Assembly (NCBI GenBank): GCA_028565635.1
Contig: JAOXYB010016665.1
Location: 1-19,029, forward strand
Origin: Phoronis ovalis
Taxonomy: Eukaryota > Phoronida > Phoronidae
DNA: 19,029 nt
Reading direction: 5' to 3'
Below, in pieces: positions 1 to 17,041 of this stretch. The stretch's first letter is position 1, and every line of letters begins with the position of its first letter. Made by a program: the position numbers and the translations under genes. The notes below the pieces were generated by a model. It was not told where the DNA came from, searched no databases, and saw only the letters and a program-made list of their open reading frames with translations.

Positions 1-503
1 AAGTGAGAATTTATTTTGTAAATTTATTCCAAAGAATATGGCCAAGCAGAATTCACAAAAAAAGAAAATATCAATATCCTTTGCAAGTTACAGTATGTTA
101 ACGGTTCTCGCCACATTAAGAATACACTAACACTCACATATTTTTAAGTTCTCTTTAAAATTCAAAGGAAAATTAAGTCAGCTAGAGAAGCCATCATGAT
201 GTTTTTCCACTTTCAAATTCAAAGGAAAATTAAGCTTTTAGACAATATTTTTGAATTATTCAATATTTATTTCCATTATCCATAATAACAGAGCTGACTA
301 GTGTTAGTTTACCCTCAAATATAAACCTTTTGTGAAGAAAAATAAAATTATCATTTCTAACTGAAGCACTCTTCTAAGAATTACTTAAAACATGTTTTTT
401 ATACGTTACATTTATAAAATTGGAAAAACATTTAGTGCCATGAATTTTACATAAAAAATCTTCACATGCGTATATGGTCCTTTTCTAAAGAACTTTTACG
501 TAC
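1..503. other. Intron 6 of the polymerase gene, no exon seen
   Basis: AT-rich sequence. I searched the minus strand for the expected next exon (start of the palm) and found none. A 19-bp stretch, aattcaaaggaaaattaag, occurs twice (near 160 and 218), suggesting a small local duplication of about 58 bp. Confidence 0.6.
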
Positions 504-633
504 CATATTGTACTTTAGGGTCAGCCTTTCTTGGGGCGTCGTCAGAATCAATGATATTTTGAATAGTCCTATAACCAGCATTGTACCATAATTTTGCTGT
601 TTCGGCTCCAATTCCAAACACCCCATCAAACAC
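504..633 (-). CDS. POLM: Polymerase exon 6: second helix-hairpin-helix (fingers)
   Basis: The acceptor is CACTTTCAG and the donor GTACGT; the exon ends in phase 1. It encodes VFDGVFGIGAETAKLWYNAG, matching VFGVGLKTSEKWFRMGFRT of TdT. This is the sequence that grips the primer strand. The residues after it (PRKADPKVQYG) should continue into LQ-type palm sequence in the next exon, which is not in the window. Confidence 0.87.
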
Positions 634-3600
634 CTGAAAGTGCAAGATGACATTTTAGGTTCTGTTACAAATTGTATTGCAAACAGATTTATTTTATGGT
701 TTATCTTCTCTAAGGAAATTTACAATTTTAAGCCATTTATTTAGTAACAAAACTTATTTTACTTAGTGATAACACACCAAATTTCCTGGATCTAAAAACA
801 CTGACACTGAACAAACCCAAATTCCCAGTAGCAGAATTGCATAAATTCTCTTTGTAAATTACAATGAAGTACAAAATTCTTTGACACTGATTTTTCCTAT
901 CAGAGTCTGTTAAAGGATGACAAAGAAGTAACTCTGTTGTATACTTCCGAAGTAAGCTGCAATTATATAAAGTGCACCTTTTATTTTTTTCACAAACCTT
1001 CCATGTTTTGAATTCCTCACTGGCTAAAATTTCATCTACTTCCACACAGTACCCATGCTCAAGAATATCCTATAAAAGCAAAGCACTGACCACCATGACC
1101 AATGATATTAGTTACACTTTAGATTTAGTACAGTATACAGACATATGCAATATTCAGATTTAGTACAATATACAATATATAGGTCGACATTTTTTATCAT
1201 TTGTTTACATCAGCTTTTAATACAACTATTCGAAAACTTTGCCTTTTATCATAAATTCTCATTAGTTGCATAACATGTAAGTCGTTATATGGAAAATATC
1301 TATACCCTAATTACTGTTTGAGCATGACTTCCAATATCTTTCAGTTTACGAGCTTCTGTGACACTTGTCACTGGTTTTGGAAAAGACTTCAGTACACACG
1401 AAGCCCGGTGGAACGCTAGTGCCCGAGAGTAATCATTGCTTTCTCCCTTTTCTGCTCGTAGCTCTGCGTGTTGTTCTAAAACTTCAAGAGCCTTCTGTAA
1501 CAATCAGCAAAATTCTGCATTTAGATATGAAGAAATAAACTGCTGTACTGACAGGACTGTCTCAAGAAAATGCTATGACTATAATAACTGCAAATAACTG
1601 TAACTATTACAATAACTGTAAGCAGTTAGATCTGAAGCATATAACTATTACCCAGAAAAGAACTTTGATGGAAATATTAGGGTAACTGAACTGAACTCCA
1701 TGAGAAGTAAAAAGTGATCCCTCATAACATAATTTTAAATTTCACTAATGTTCATACAATTAACAACCAGTATATTTCATGAAAACCCTGTATTGATTCC
1801 ACTATAAAATAATAACTTGAAACAGACAAGCTTTTTTTAAATCTCTAAATTTGTAAATGTTAATGTAATGTTATTAGTACAGAGTCCTCTGATGAACAAG
1901 TGTCAAAACACTAACAAAAAGGACGTACGTAAAGTGAGCTCCAGATTCAACATAAAGTCAGCTCCAGATTCAGATTCGGAAAAAACAAACCAAAAATTAA
2001 AATGCTCTACATGGCAAGTATTTGATAAAAATAATGACTTTCACGATTTTTGGTTTCCACTAATTTTCCCCACGATTATCGGTGATGGTTCTGGAATATT
2101 TCAAACCATTTTTTTGAATATATTCACAGATTTTTAGCAAAAAAATGGAGAAGCAGCAGACATTAGTTATAAAAGAATCTTCATGTACTCCTGGAATAAT
2201 CACAAAAAAGGGAGATTTTTTGCAAATTTCCAGCAAATTTGATCGAAATGTGCCGCCACAACGTTTGGACTTATTTTATTTCGAGTCTGAATTTGAATCT
2301 GAAGCTGGGTATCAAAAAAATGTCTTGGACTCAAAAAGTTTAAAAAGCCAATTTTTTGCTGTAAATTTTTTTGCTTGGCAACATCTTTTTTGTGTTTTTT
2401 TTGTGAGCTTTCCAGGAGTATATAAAGATTCCTTTATAATCTGAATCTGAATCTAGAGCTGACTACATTGAATCTGGAGCTGAACATGAATCTGAGCTCA
2501 CTTTATGTACAAATAAAATGGGTGTTGCAGGCTATCAAACTCGGAAGGTTTAGGTATTGTACTTCATACACAAGGGTTTATACTTTGGAAAAAGGTGATG
2601 TGTCCCACAGTAAAATCCAGAAATATTTCAAATATTAGACAAGGAAGCATATTATAAAATAACTTACCACAAATTTTTCATTATGATGTTTTAATGGTGT
2701 GCTTCGTTGGCATGCCCATGAAGATATTCTAAAATCTTGGTGTTTGTCATCCTACAAATAAACAAAAGCATGAACAATCATTATGCATATTTTGGGGTAA
2801 AATATTAATACACATTTATTATGTGGCATATCTATGCTACAACATGCAATGTAAAAATAGATCATGGTCCTCAAGTTAATATCACTTTATGATAAATAGC
2901 TTGTTTGTACTCTTGGCATGAAGATTTAAGATTTTTTTAATCTATTGTTTGCAATACGTAAGCAAATACAACGAAATCAGCTTATTGAAGCAAAAATTTG
3001 TGTGTAATGCAATTTGTTTTCAAAGGAAAAAACTCTTACAAATTTAAACAAACAGTAAGTTTATTTTGTTGGACACATACTTAGAGAAATGTGTGCAGTG
3101 GTATACCACCTTCATTGTTCAAAGTGAAAACACAATTATTAGAAGCGTAAATCACCTCTTGTCGCATTCAGCATGGAAATTCTATTGGAAATATTATTGG
3201 AGATGATCCGAAGTTTGTTTTGCTTCTTAAAGATTATTTAGAGAAATATTACTAATAAATAGTACTATTTTTCCTTAAAACCCATATAACTAATCAATTA
3301 CACATAATTATGAATTAAAATGCGATGATTTCGTATTAATTCAAATAGACCTACAACTCAAACTGCCGCCTCGGGGGCAATTTTTAGAGAGGGGACGATT
3401 ATTAGAGGGGGCAATTATTATAGCAGGGGGCGATTACTGAAGATACGGTAGATTTGCATTAGAAATGCCAGATTGAAAAGTTTAAAAAATGCTGCGTACC
3501 TTTTTCTCTGTTGTTGTCTCCCCTCGAGGGATCCTATGCCTCTCTGTGACTTCCACTGGTTGACCTTCCTTCAGGCACTCACTGAACCATAATGTGTTTA

Positions 3601-5090
3601 CCATTACTTTATCCGAGTCCCATTCAGTAAGTTGAAGATTTTTTAAAACCTTATCTTGCTCTGTAACTTCGGTTACAACATGTGTTACTTCTGGGCTGTA
3701 AATACAAATCTTTCTTGGCATTTTATATATGTGAATTGTGTTATTTTTTTAGGTTTCAAAAATGGACTCATAAGCAAGACTTATGCTAAAATTGGTACAC
3801 TATTAAAAACCAAAATTTTTCGACATACAAAAAAACAAACAAGACTCTTACACCAAATGTTGGATTCTAAAGAGTCATTGTGAAAACACTATGCAAGATC
3901 AGTGTTAAAAATCATACCCGCTTTGGTCACTTAGGCAAGACTTAATTGTCATGCAAAACAGACTCTAAATAAGACCAGGGTTAAAAACCATATCCTTTTT
4001 CATCAAAATTGTTTTTTATTAACATGTATGATTACCCATATTTTACAGGAGTGGCCATATTGCCCAGTGACTTGAATATTATTTATTTTAGTCCATACTT
4101 TAGGAAGGCAAAAAATAATTTTTTTTTAACAGTTGTGGTATTATTCACGAAGAACTACAAAAAACTGACATATTTTGGCAGTTTACAATATTGTCCTAAT
4201 AATTTTCCAACTTCGGCAATAATGTCCTCATGTCTGCAGTAAATGAGAAAATTTCAAGCAGTTAAAAGAAACCTATTTTGGTAGATTTCAAAAGTAGCAT
4301 TAACAGGATATAGTATTATGTAGAATAACTAGGAAATATTTTGTAGCATAATTCAGGAAAAAATACATTAAAATGACAAAGAACTAGAGATTTTATAACT
4401 ATTAACTGCTGTGCGGCTCCCGAGTGCGGCTGCATATAAAATGTAGTTAAGAAATTTTAACTTGTCTATTTCCCCTAGTTGGCAAATGTTGCTCTGACAC
4501 ATTCAGGGATAGGGGTAAATCCGGGTTAGAACAGTGTGTTTTTGTTTACATACAATGTTAAGTGTACAGGGCAAGTGGGGTACGACTGGTATATAGTCCG
4601 GTATAGTGTGTATATCTGACACGGTCAGTTTGGCTTTAGAGTTTAGTCCTAATAATACTTCAATAGGTCCAATACTGACGTCAGATATTCAATATCTGAT
4701 ATTGGGTTGACTTAATAAGTTGTCAATAGACCCCGGGGAGCTAGCCGTTTTCACTTATCGTAATTATCTTATTATATAACTGGAGTGTTTATAAGCCTAA
4801 GGCTTTTTCAGTACCCCAACAAGTTATCAAGTAAACAATTCTGATATTCAGGCACAGCCACAGGCCTGTCCGATCCCGCCCGGCCCCTAGCTCCCTAGTC
4901 AAGAAAATAACAATGGCAAAAATTACCCGAATTGGTCTTTAATATTAAAACCTTTTTTAACTGCAGATTGCGTCATTAGCTTTAATCGCATTTTCTGAAT
5001 CTTTTCTGGTGCTATGAAGATGACAACATCGGGAAATTTCAATTCAAGTTGCTTTTCTACAAACTTCCGCTTTTTCGAAGGGGCCGCCAT
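504..5090 (-). CDS. POLM: DNA polymerase mu/TdT-like (family X), 5' part, runs off the left edge
   Basis: Family X polymerases of the mu/TdT type fill gaps or add nucleotides at broken DNA ends in the nucleus during non-homologous end joining. Six coding exons are visible, all with GT-AG introns and matching phases: 4927-5090, 3500-3695, 2668-2751, 1306-1494, 998-1069 and 504-633 (835 nt, 278 residues plus one base). In order the protein has a basic nuclear localisation stretch (PSKKRKF, residues 4-10), a BRCT domain (about 18-108, with THVV and the conserved W of LWFSECL), a short linker containing ACQRSTPL, the 8-kDa domain with its helix-hairpin-helix, and a second one (VFGIGAETAKLWY). The linker and VFG(I/V)G segments match vertebrate Pol mu and TdT, not Pol beta. 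The palm domain with the catalytic aspartates is outside the window, so mu, TdT or a shared ancestor cannot be told apart; the symbol is provisional. Confidence 0.88.
998..1069 (-). CDS. POLM: Polymerase exon 5: end of first helix-hairpin-helix
   Basis: A 72-nt exon, acceptor TTTTATAG and donor GTTTGT, phase 0. It encodes DILEHGYCVEVDEILAS and EEFKTWK, which continue the preceding exon as VIRDILEHG. This matches VVQELLEHG of human Pol mu. Confidence 0.87.
1306..1494 (-). CDS. POLM: Polymerase exon 4: 8-kDa domain
   Basis: 63 codons, phase 0 at both ends (acceptor GTTACAG, donor GTATAG). The exon contains ALEVLEQHAEL, the helix RALAFHRASCVLKSFP (compare FMRAASVLKSLP in TdT) and the start of the first helix-hairpin-helix (LKDIGSHAQTVIR). 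In the family this domain binds the 5' phosphate on the downstream side of the gap. Confidence 0.9.
1925..2510. repeat. Inverted-repeat element (MITE/foldback-like), about 586 bp
   Basis: Both ends read GTAC(G/A)TAAAGTGAGCTC inward, followed by spaced copies of the motif AGCTC(C/T)AGATTCA: at least two on the left (1936-1979) and three on the right (about 2440-2500, on the opposite strand). This gives imperfect terminal inverted repeats of about 55-70 bp. The flanks share GTAC at the tips, possibly a target duplication. Two open frames inside (1868-2137 and 2145-2444) resemble no protein I know. It sits in intron 3 of the polymerase gene. Confidence 0.75.
2668..2751 (-). CDS. POLM: Polymerase exon 3: linker and entry to the 8-kDa domain
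   Basis: A short 84-nt exon too small for an ORF search. It has acceptor TTTGTAG and donor GTAAGT, phase 0 at both ends. Its 28 residues contain WACQRSTPLKHHN, closely matching the YACQR(P/R)TPL segment that joins the BRCT linker to the 8-kDa domain in Pol mu and TdT. This match is the main reason for choosing that subfamily. Confidence 0.87.
2903..3450 (+). repeat. Copy 1 of a repeat family with a GGGGGCGATTATTAGAG-type array
   Basis: Located in polymerase intron 2. The left part (2903-3060) and the right part (3330-3448) match, in reverse complement, the block at 8301-8610 in LETM1. Shared landmarks are GGCATGAAGATTTAAGATTT, AATCTATTGTTTG, ATTAATTCAAAT and TGCCGCC. The right end carries four degenerate units of the array (about 3371-3435). 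About 250 bp between the two matching parts is absent from the LETM1 copy. No coding capacity is seen. Confidence 0.7.
3500..3695 (-). CDS. POLM: Polymerase exon 2: second half of BRCT
   Basis: The acceptor is TATTTACAG at 3696-3704. The apparent ATG at 3721 lies in the intron, so it is not a start. The exon encodes PEVTHVV and the BRCT signature LWFSECLKEGQPVEV, then a basic and threonine-rich linker. It ends phase 0 at the donor GTACGC (3499-3494). Confidence 0.87.
3751..4926. other. Polymerase intron 1, no gene seen
   Basis: Most of the 1.2-kb intron 1. A perfect 8-bp CRE-type palindrome TGACGTCA lies at 4676-4683, and the segment nearest exon 1 (about 4860-4895) is richer in CpG than the rest. 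Open frames here are short and show no family resemblance. Confidence 0.5.
4927..5090 (-). CDS. POLM: Polymerase exon 1: NLS and first half of BRCT
   Basis: The ATG at 5090-5088 lies in a good context (AACATGG) and opens MAAPSKKRKF, a basic stretch typical of a nuclear localisation signal at the start of Pol mu and TdT. The BRCT domain begins with FPDVVIFI. The exon ends after GG with donor GTAATT (4926-4921), phase 2. It joins to the C at 3695 to make GGC, giving the BRCT core GPEVTHVV. Confidence 0.85.
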
Positions 5091-5409
5091 GTTTTAAAAA
5101 AAACGCAAAATCCCGCCCAAACGAGAATGCAAAGAAACTGCATATTATTTATCAGTTGGAAAAACAATTGCTACCTGTTCTAACTTATTCCAAAAATTGA
5201 AAAAAATGGCACATGCACAAAAATACAATTTTTATTTCAATGACCTCTCGGTGACCGGCAGAATGATTTTCCCATGAGCCTCGATTTCTCATGGCCACCA
5301 TCTAGTGCAGGCACACACCGGTACAATCGAGATTTTACTTTGAAAATGTCAATAATTGGAGCACTTTGCGTTCGACACTTGAAGCGGAGCTGGTGTGGAG
5401 TATCTGTTT
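5091..5409. promoter_or_regulatory. Probable divergent promoter and LETM1 5' UTR exon
   Basis: This segment lies between the polymerase ATG (minus strand, 5090) and a strong plus-strand donor, TTT|GTAAGT, at 5410. It is richer in GC and CpG than the flanks and has no clear TATA box. The donor would pair with the acceptor TTTCTTCCAG ending at 6430, which precedes the LETM1 start exon. So a non-coding LETM1 exon 1 ending at 5409 is inferred. The start sites are not visible. Confidence 0.45.
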
Positions 5410-6430
5410 GTAAGTAAACATCCGTACAAAAATGTATTTATTGTGGTAGATATCACGAGACTCGGACTTTACTCCAGTCCTGTTCATCCAGGGATTCCTG
5501 TTTACAGTTTAACTTTAATCTCCCATTCATTTGACGATTTGTTTAGAGTTTCGAAGTGCATGACATTCAACTCTCCTGGCTGTTAAGATAACATGGCAAA
5601 CGATAATCACTCTGATTTATGTCTGAATTTGTTTCGTTAGATGTAAATACTAAACAGCACCTGCATTTAATATTTATTTTGTCATTTTCGCTAGTTGCGA
5701 ATGGTGTGAGGCAACCTTTCAACAAATTTCATCAGAGTTTACTTGTCTTCTTGTTTATCTCTACGTTATCTAAAAAATACATAACCACTCTGTCTGGTCC
5801 TTGTTATCATTCCTGGGTAAACACTACTGAATATAAATTGACTAAGACACAAATTTGATCCAACCATTGTGCCTTTGCGCTACCATATTTTTATTTTGTC
5901 TATAACTTAATTAATAATTCATAATTATTACTATTGTGATAAAAGATTGAAATACTTCATTCAGGACACCGTTACAGGATTTTAGTTTGGATGTTCGATT
6001 TTTTTTACTTTGAGTAAACTGAAAACACAGACACCAAACTGAGGACACCAAGCTAGTTTAGTTTGGAGTGTGCAGGCTTGTTCTTCGCTAGTTGGCGCAA
6101 ATGATCCAACTGTACAAAACCCCCACTGTCATTAGTTATTCCTAATAGAGTTTGTTCTGGATGCTCTTTAAATTGTTTTCCTGTATGAACACACAACTAA
6201 TGCAGCCACCAACAGCCCTCACGTGATTGACTAACTCCTGCAAAGTGCAAGAGGTAGAAAACATCTGTTTCTAGTTTTAAAACGGCACCGGTCTTCCAGC
6301 ATTACAATAATTCACTCTGTATTGTTGTCACTAAAATATTCCAGTTGTTAGATTTTTGGTTATAGGTCAAATGATTTGAGCTGTATTTTGGCTGTAGACG
6401 TTTATACTTAAACTTTTGATTTTCTTCCAG
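5410..6430 (+). other. Inferred LETM1 intron in the 5' UTR, no gene seen
   Basis: Open frames at 5395-5586 and 5619-5858 have no recognisable domain, no homology I know and no splice context, so I treat them as chance. No repeat structure stands out. Confidence 0.45.
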
Positions 6431-6444
6431 ATCAGCACAGAAAG

Positions 6445-14451
<8,007 letters not shown>

Positions 14452-14469
14452 TGTGTTCACTTTTACTAC

Positions 14470-14612
14470 CTCCTGAATGAAACAGTCCAACCCCTCCTGA
14501 ATGAAACAATCCAACCCCTCCTGAATGAAACAGTCCAACCCCTCCTGAATGAAACAGTTCAACCCCTCCTGAATGAAACAGTCCAACCCCTCCTGAATGA
14601 AACAGTCCAACC
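14470..14612 (+). repeat. 24-bp tandem repeat, six units, just after the LETM1 stop
   Basis: Six nearly identical units of CTCCTGAATGAAACAGTCCAACCC start at 14470, 14494, 14518, 14542, 14566 and 14590; the last is one base short of perfect at its end. There are single substitutions in units 2 and 4. The period is a multiple of three and, by position, the array is in frame with LETM1 (repeat peptide LLNETVQP). The transcribed 3' UTR would contain it. Confidence 0.95.
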
Positions 14613-14854
14613 TTGTCAAACTATAGTCAACATTGGTATGGAATCCAATTCCCGAAGAACTAATCAACCACTTTCTACAACTCAAATACATTGTCTATTG
14701 GTAGTTGTTCCTAGCACAAAAGTAATGCACAAATGATTTTTCATAGTGAATGAAATCCATATAATAGAATAGTTGTTTGATAGTTTCCAAATGGAATTCC
14801 GGTGATTCACTGTATGTTTAAAAAAGAGAATATATTGTACATAGTTGTAAAGGC

Positions 14855-14860
14855 AATAAA
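14855..14860 (+). terminator. LETM1 proximal poly(A) signal AATAAA
   Basis: AATAAA about 400 bp after the stop codon, preceded by TGTACATAGTTGTAAAGGC and followed by a T-rich stretch. TGTA motifs upstream and T-rich sequence downstream suit animal cleavage and polyadenylation. Confidence 0.65.
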
Positions 14861-15150
14861 TTGTTTAATTTAACATTGCCAGGTCTTGCATATATGCATT
14901 GTCTTAATGTTTGATATTTGTGAAGTAGTTTCTGTGTTCAATTTTCCCGTGTTTGAGAAAAGAACGAGTAGAATCTTGTATAATTGCCCACAGCAGGCAA
15001 ACCAATGTAGTAAAGTATATGTCGCAAGTGACACAAATGGTTTTCATAGTGATTGAAATCCATATACTTTTAGTAGTTTACAAAATGAAATGTTTGTGAT
15101 TCATTGTATTTTAAATAAAAAGAGAATATTTTGTACATAGTTGTAAAGGC

Positions 15151-15156
15151 AATAAA
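15151..15156 (+). terminator. LETM1 distal poly(A) signal AATAAA
   Basis: AATAAA in the second copy of the duplicated 3' end, with the same 20-bp upstream context as the proximal signal. Further AATAAA-type sites follow near 15244 and 15282, so the true end may be later. Confidence 0.55.
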
Positions 15157-15289
15157 TTGTAATTTAACATTGTCAAATTTTGAAATGTTTATGTCACCTG
15201 GTGTCACTCCTTCCCATGTAATGTACTTATGTTACTGGCTGCAAATAAACTGCTTGGATGTTTGGATTGCTTTGGTAACAATAAAATCA

Positions 15290-16417
15290 ATATAAGTACT
15301 CCATATGAAATGTGTTTTATTTGTATGTTCTTAACTTCATATATAAAAAATCTGAATTCTGCTACACTGGATACAGTCCACTCCAGATCCAGGAATTTTA
15401 CAGGGTTCCCCAATAATAATTAGGACCGATGCTATTCAGCCCTGGTATATTCAGTTCCACCAAAAGTTTGCTATTTGAGGTCCAGGGATTAATCCCGAGC
15501 CTGATAATGTGCATGCAGATTACAGTTTTTTTAAGCATAACGGTAATATTTCCTAACATTTTTCAGGTGTACCAGGGATACCTATTAAGCTAAATCCCGT
15601 CTATACAATCATTGGTTTTATTCCATTCGTCGTTGTTGCAATATATTAATCAATGATGTAAGATGTGGGAGTAAAATTAGTTGCTGTAGGTTTATCAAGT
15701 TTGGATTGTTTTACTATCGACCACTTGGTGGAACCTTGGTTTCACTGAAGCTGTACGTAGAAATTATTGCCCGGGAGAAATTGTTCTAGAAATCTAAATA
15801 AAGCTCTTAATTAATCCCAAAGCTACTATTATGATTTTGATGTCTTAATTTGTACCATATGTGGTAGTAAGGACATGTGTTCGTAATCACCTTTTTACGC
15901 CGTCTTCAAACGAAAGATAATACAGCACATCTGATATTAGGATGTAAACCCGGATACATATAATGTGCCACGTAATTACCAATTAGGACTAGGTACTATA
16001 TAACAAATTATTCTTGAACTTTCTGGAAATTGTACGCATGTAAAAGTCATGCTGAAACAATTTTTAAAATGTAACCATATCGTAAAGGTTACTCTGCCAA
16101 AGTCAGTATGCTACTCAAGTATTGCTGAATGGTTCTATGTCGGAAAAAAATGTACTCCTAGGAAGGTACTACACGAATACACATACAACAGTCAACAGTA
16201 CCCTGACATTTATTTTTACGACACTACCGCATTTCCATTCCAATGACACGCCATTAACAACGAGAAAATTGGGACAATATAATCAATAAAAAGCAGAACG
16301 TACGTATCTGTATTTATTCTCACTTTTATTAGGACGTGGAACAAATTAATCCATCATTTTGGCATTCATGTGAATTCAAGCAATAGGCCAACCAAAAATA
16401 AAAGTTGTTTAACGAGC
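15290..16417. other. Intergenic region between LETM1 and the Ly6 gene
   Basis: No gene supported. A 12-bp perfect palindrome, GGGATTAATCCC, is at 15485-15496; it contains two opposed TAATCC sites of the type bound by Otx/Pitx homeodomains, perhaps by chance. The open frame at 16049-16246 (65 codons) is followed by AATAAA near 16285 but shows no known motif. Confidence 0.45.
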
Positions 16418-16451
16418 AAAAGCCCTCAAAACCCGAGTCAGTCGGGCTTTT
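16418..16451. other. Terminator-like hairpin AAAAGCCC...GGGCTTTT
   Basis: A perfect 8-bp outer stem (16418-16425 with 16444-16451) encloses a competing inner stem CCCGA/TCGGG (16432-16446), followed by a T-run. It resembles a bacterial intrinsic terminator in form, but the surroundings are animal intergenic DNA. A transposon end or chance is more likely. Confidence 0.5.
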
Positions 16452-16559
16452 TTTAATGTTAAAAGAAAGGAAGAAATATTTTGAATTAGACAGCACCGCG
16501 AGAATTTGTGCGAGTTGAGTTTTTGTCTTTTCTGATTTAATAAATTTAAAACAAATTTA

Positions 16560-16660
16560 AACGCCGAAATTTGAGTGGTTGGGCCCGTTAAACAAGTTTA
16601 AAAAATAAAAGTGAAAACGTCAAAATTTGAAGCGATCACGCCCCTTAAACAAGGCTTATT
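16560..16660 (+). repeat. Two diverged direct repeats
   Basis: ACGCCGAAATTTGAGTGGTT and, about 58 bp later, ACGTCAAAATTTGAAGCGAT, both followed by a C-rich block and TTAAACAAG. Probably a local duplication or part of an unrecognised repeat. No gene lies here. Confidence 0.5.
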
Positions 16661-16781
16661 TTTCGTTTCGCCTTATTATATATTTTACATAGATTATACA
16701 TTACAAATGGTCAAATTATAATGAGTGATTCGTATAATGATTATAGATTACATTTTCATTAGCTAGATGTTTTACCATAGA

Positions 16782-16787
16782 TTTATT
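16782..16787 (-). terminator. Ly6 gene poly(A) signal AATAAA
   Basis: TTTATT on the plus strand reads AATAAA on the minus strand, about 52 bp after the stop codon of the Ly6 gene. Position and strand fit its 3' end. Confidence 0.6.
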
Positions 16788-16838
16788 ATCGTACATGCAT
16801 AATTATAACAGACATTTCTTGGCTTCTGTCCCATGTAT

Positions 16839-17041
16839 TCATTCCTGATGGAGTTTCCAAATAGCCAGCAGAATTGGTAGGGCAATAATTTGTGAAGCTT
16901 TCGTCGTGGTTGCACCGTTGCAAGTATTGTATGAACAATTAACACACACGCTTACAGTTGAGTCTTTTATATATCGCTTGTTTCTATAGTTGCCGTCTTT
17001 TTTACAAGGGCTGCCTGTTCCACAGGAACGAGTGACCACAC
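16839..17041 (-). CDS. Ly6 exon 3: second half and GPI signal
   Basis: Acceptor AATATTTTAG ending at 17042. Encodes VVTRSCGTGSPCKKDG, then VCVNCSYNTCNGA and the hydrophobic tail. The apparent start near 17039 is not needed. It ends with TGA at 16839-16841, which fits a GPI-anchored Ly6 protein. Confidence 0.82.

Larger units (their letters stand above)
14725..15178 (+). repeat. Duplicated LETM1 3' end
   Basis: Two diverged copies, about 14725-14880 and 15027-15175, lie 296 bp apart. Shared blocks are TTTTCATAGTGA(A/T)TGAAATC, CCATATA and TTGTACATAGTTGTAAAGGC followed by AATAAATTGT. Each ends with a canonical poly(A) signal plus upstream TGTA motifs, so both could act as 3' ends of LETM1. Confidence 0.8.

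Noticed and set aside
1868-2444. Two open frames as genes inside the intron 3 element
   Set aside because: They overlap an inverted-repeat element, start outside or within it without context and show no known domain.
3696-3721. ATG at 3721 as the polymerase start
   Set aside because: The bases before the acceptor AG at 3696-3697 are intron. Splicing to the exon at 4927-5090 gives a full BRCT domain with a nuclear localisation signal.
4676-4683. TGACGTCA as a functional CRE
   Set aside because: A single 8-bp palindrome in an intron, with no supporting cluster of sites.
5395-5858. Two short frames after the divergent promoter
   Set aside because: The first begins with GTG and crosses the GTAAGT donor at 5410; neither resembles a protein family or links in frame to LETM1.
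16049-16246. 65-residue frame in the intergenic region, followed by AATAAA
   Set aside because: No signal peptide, domain or splice support, and no family I recognise.
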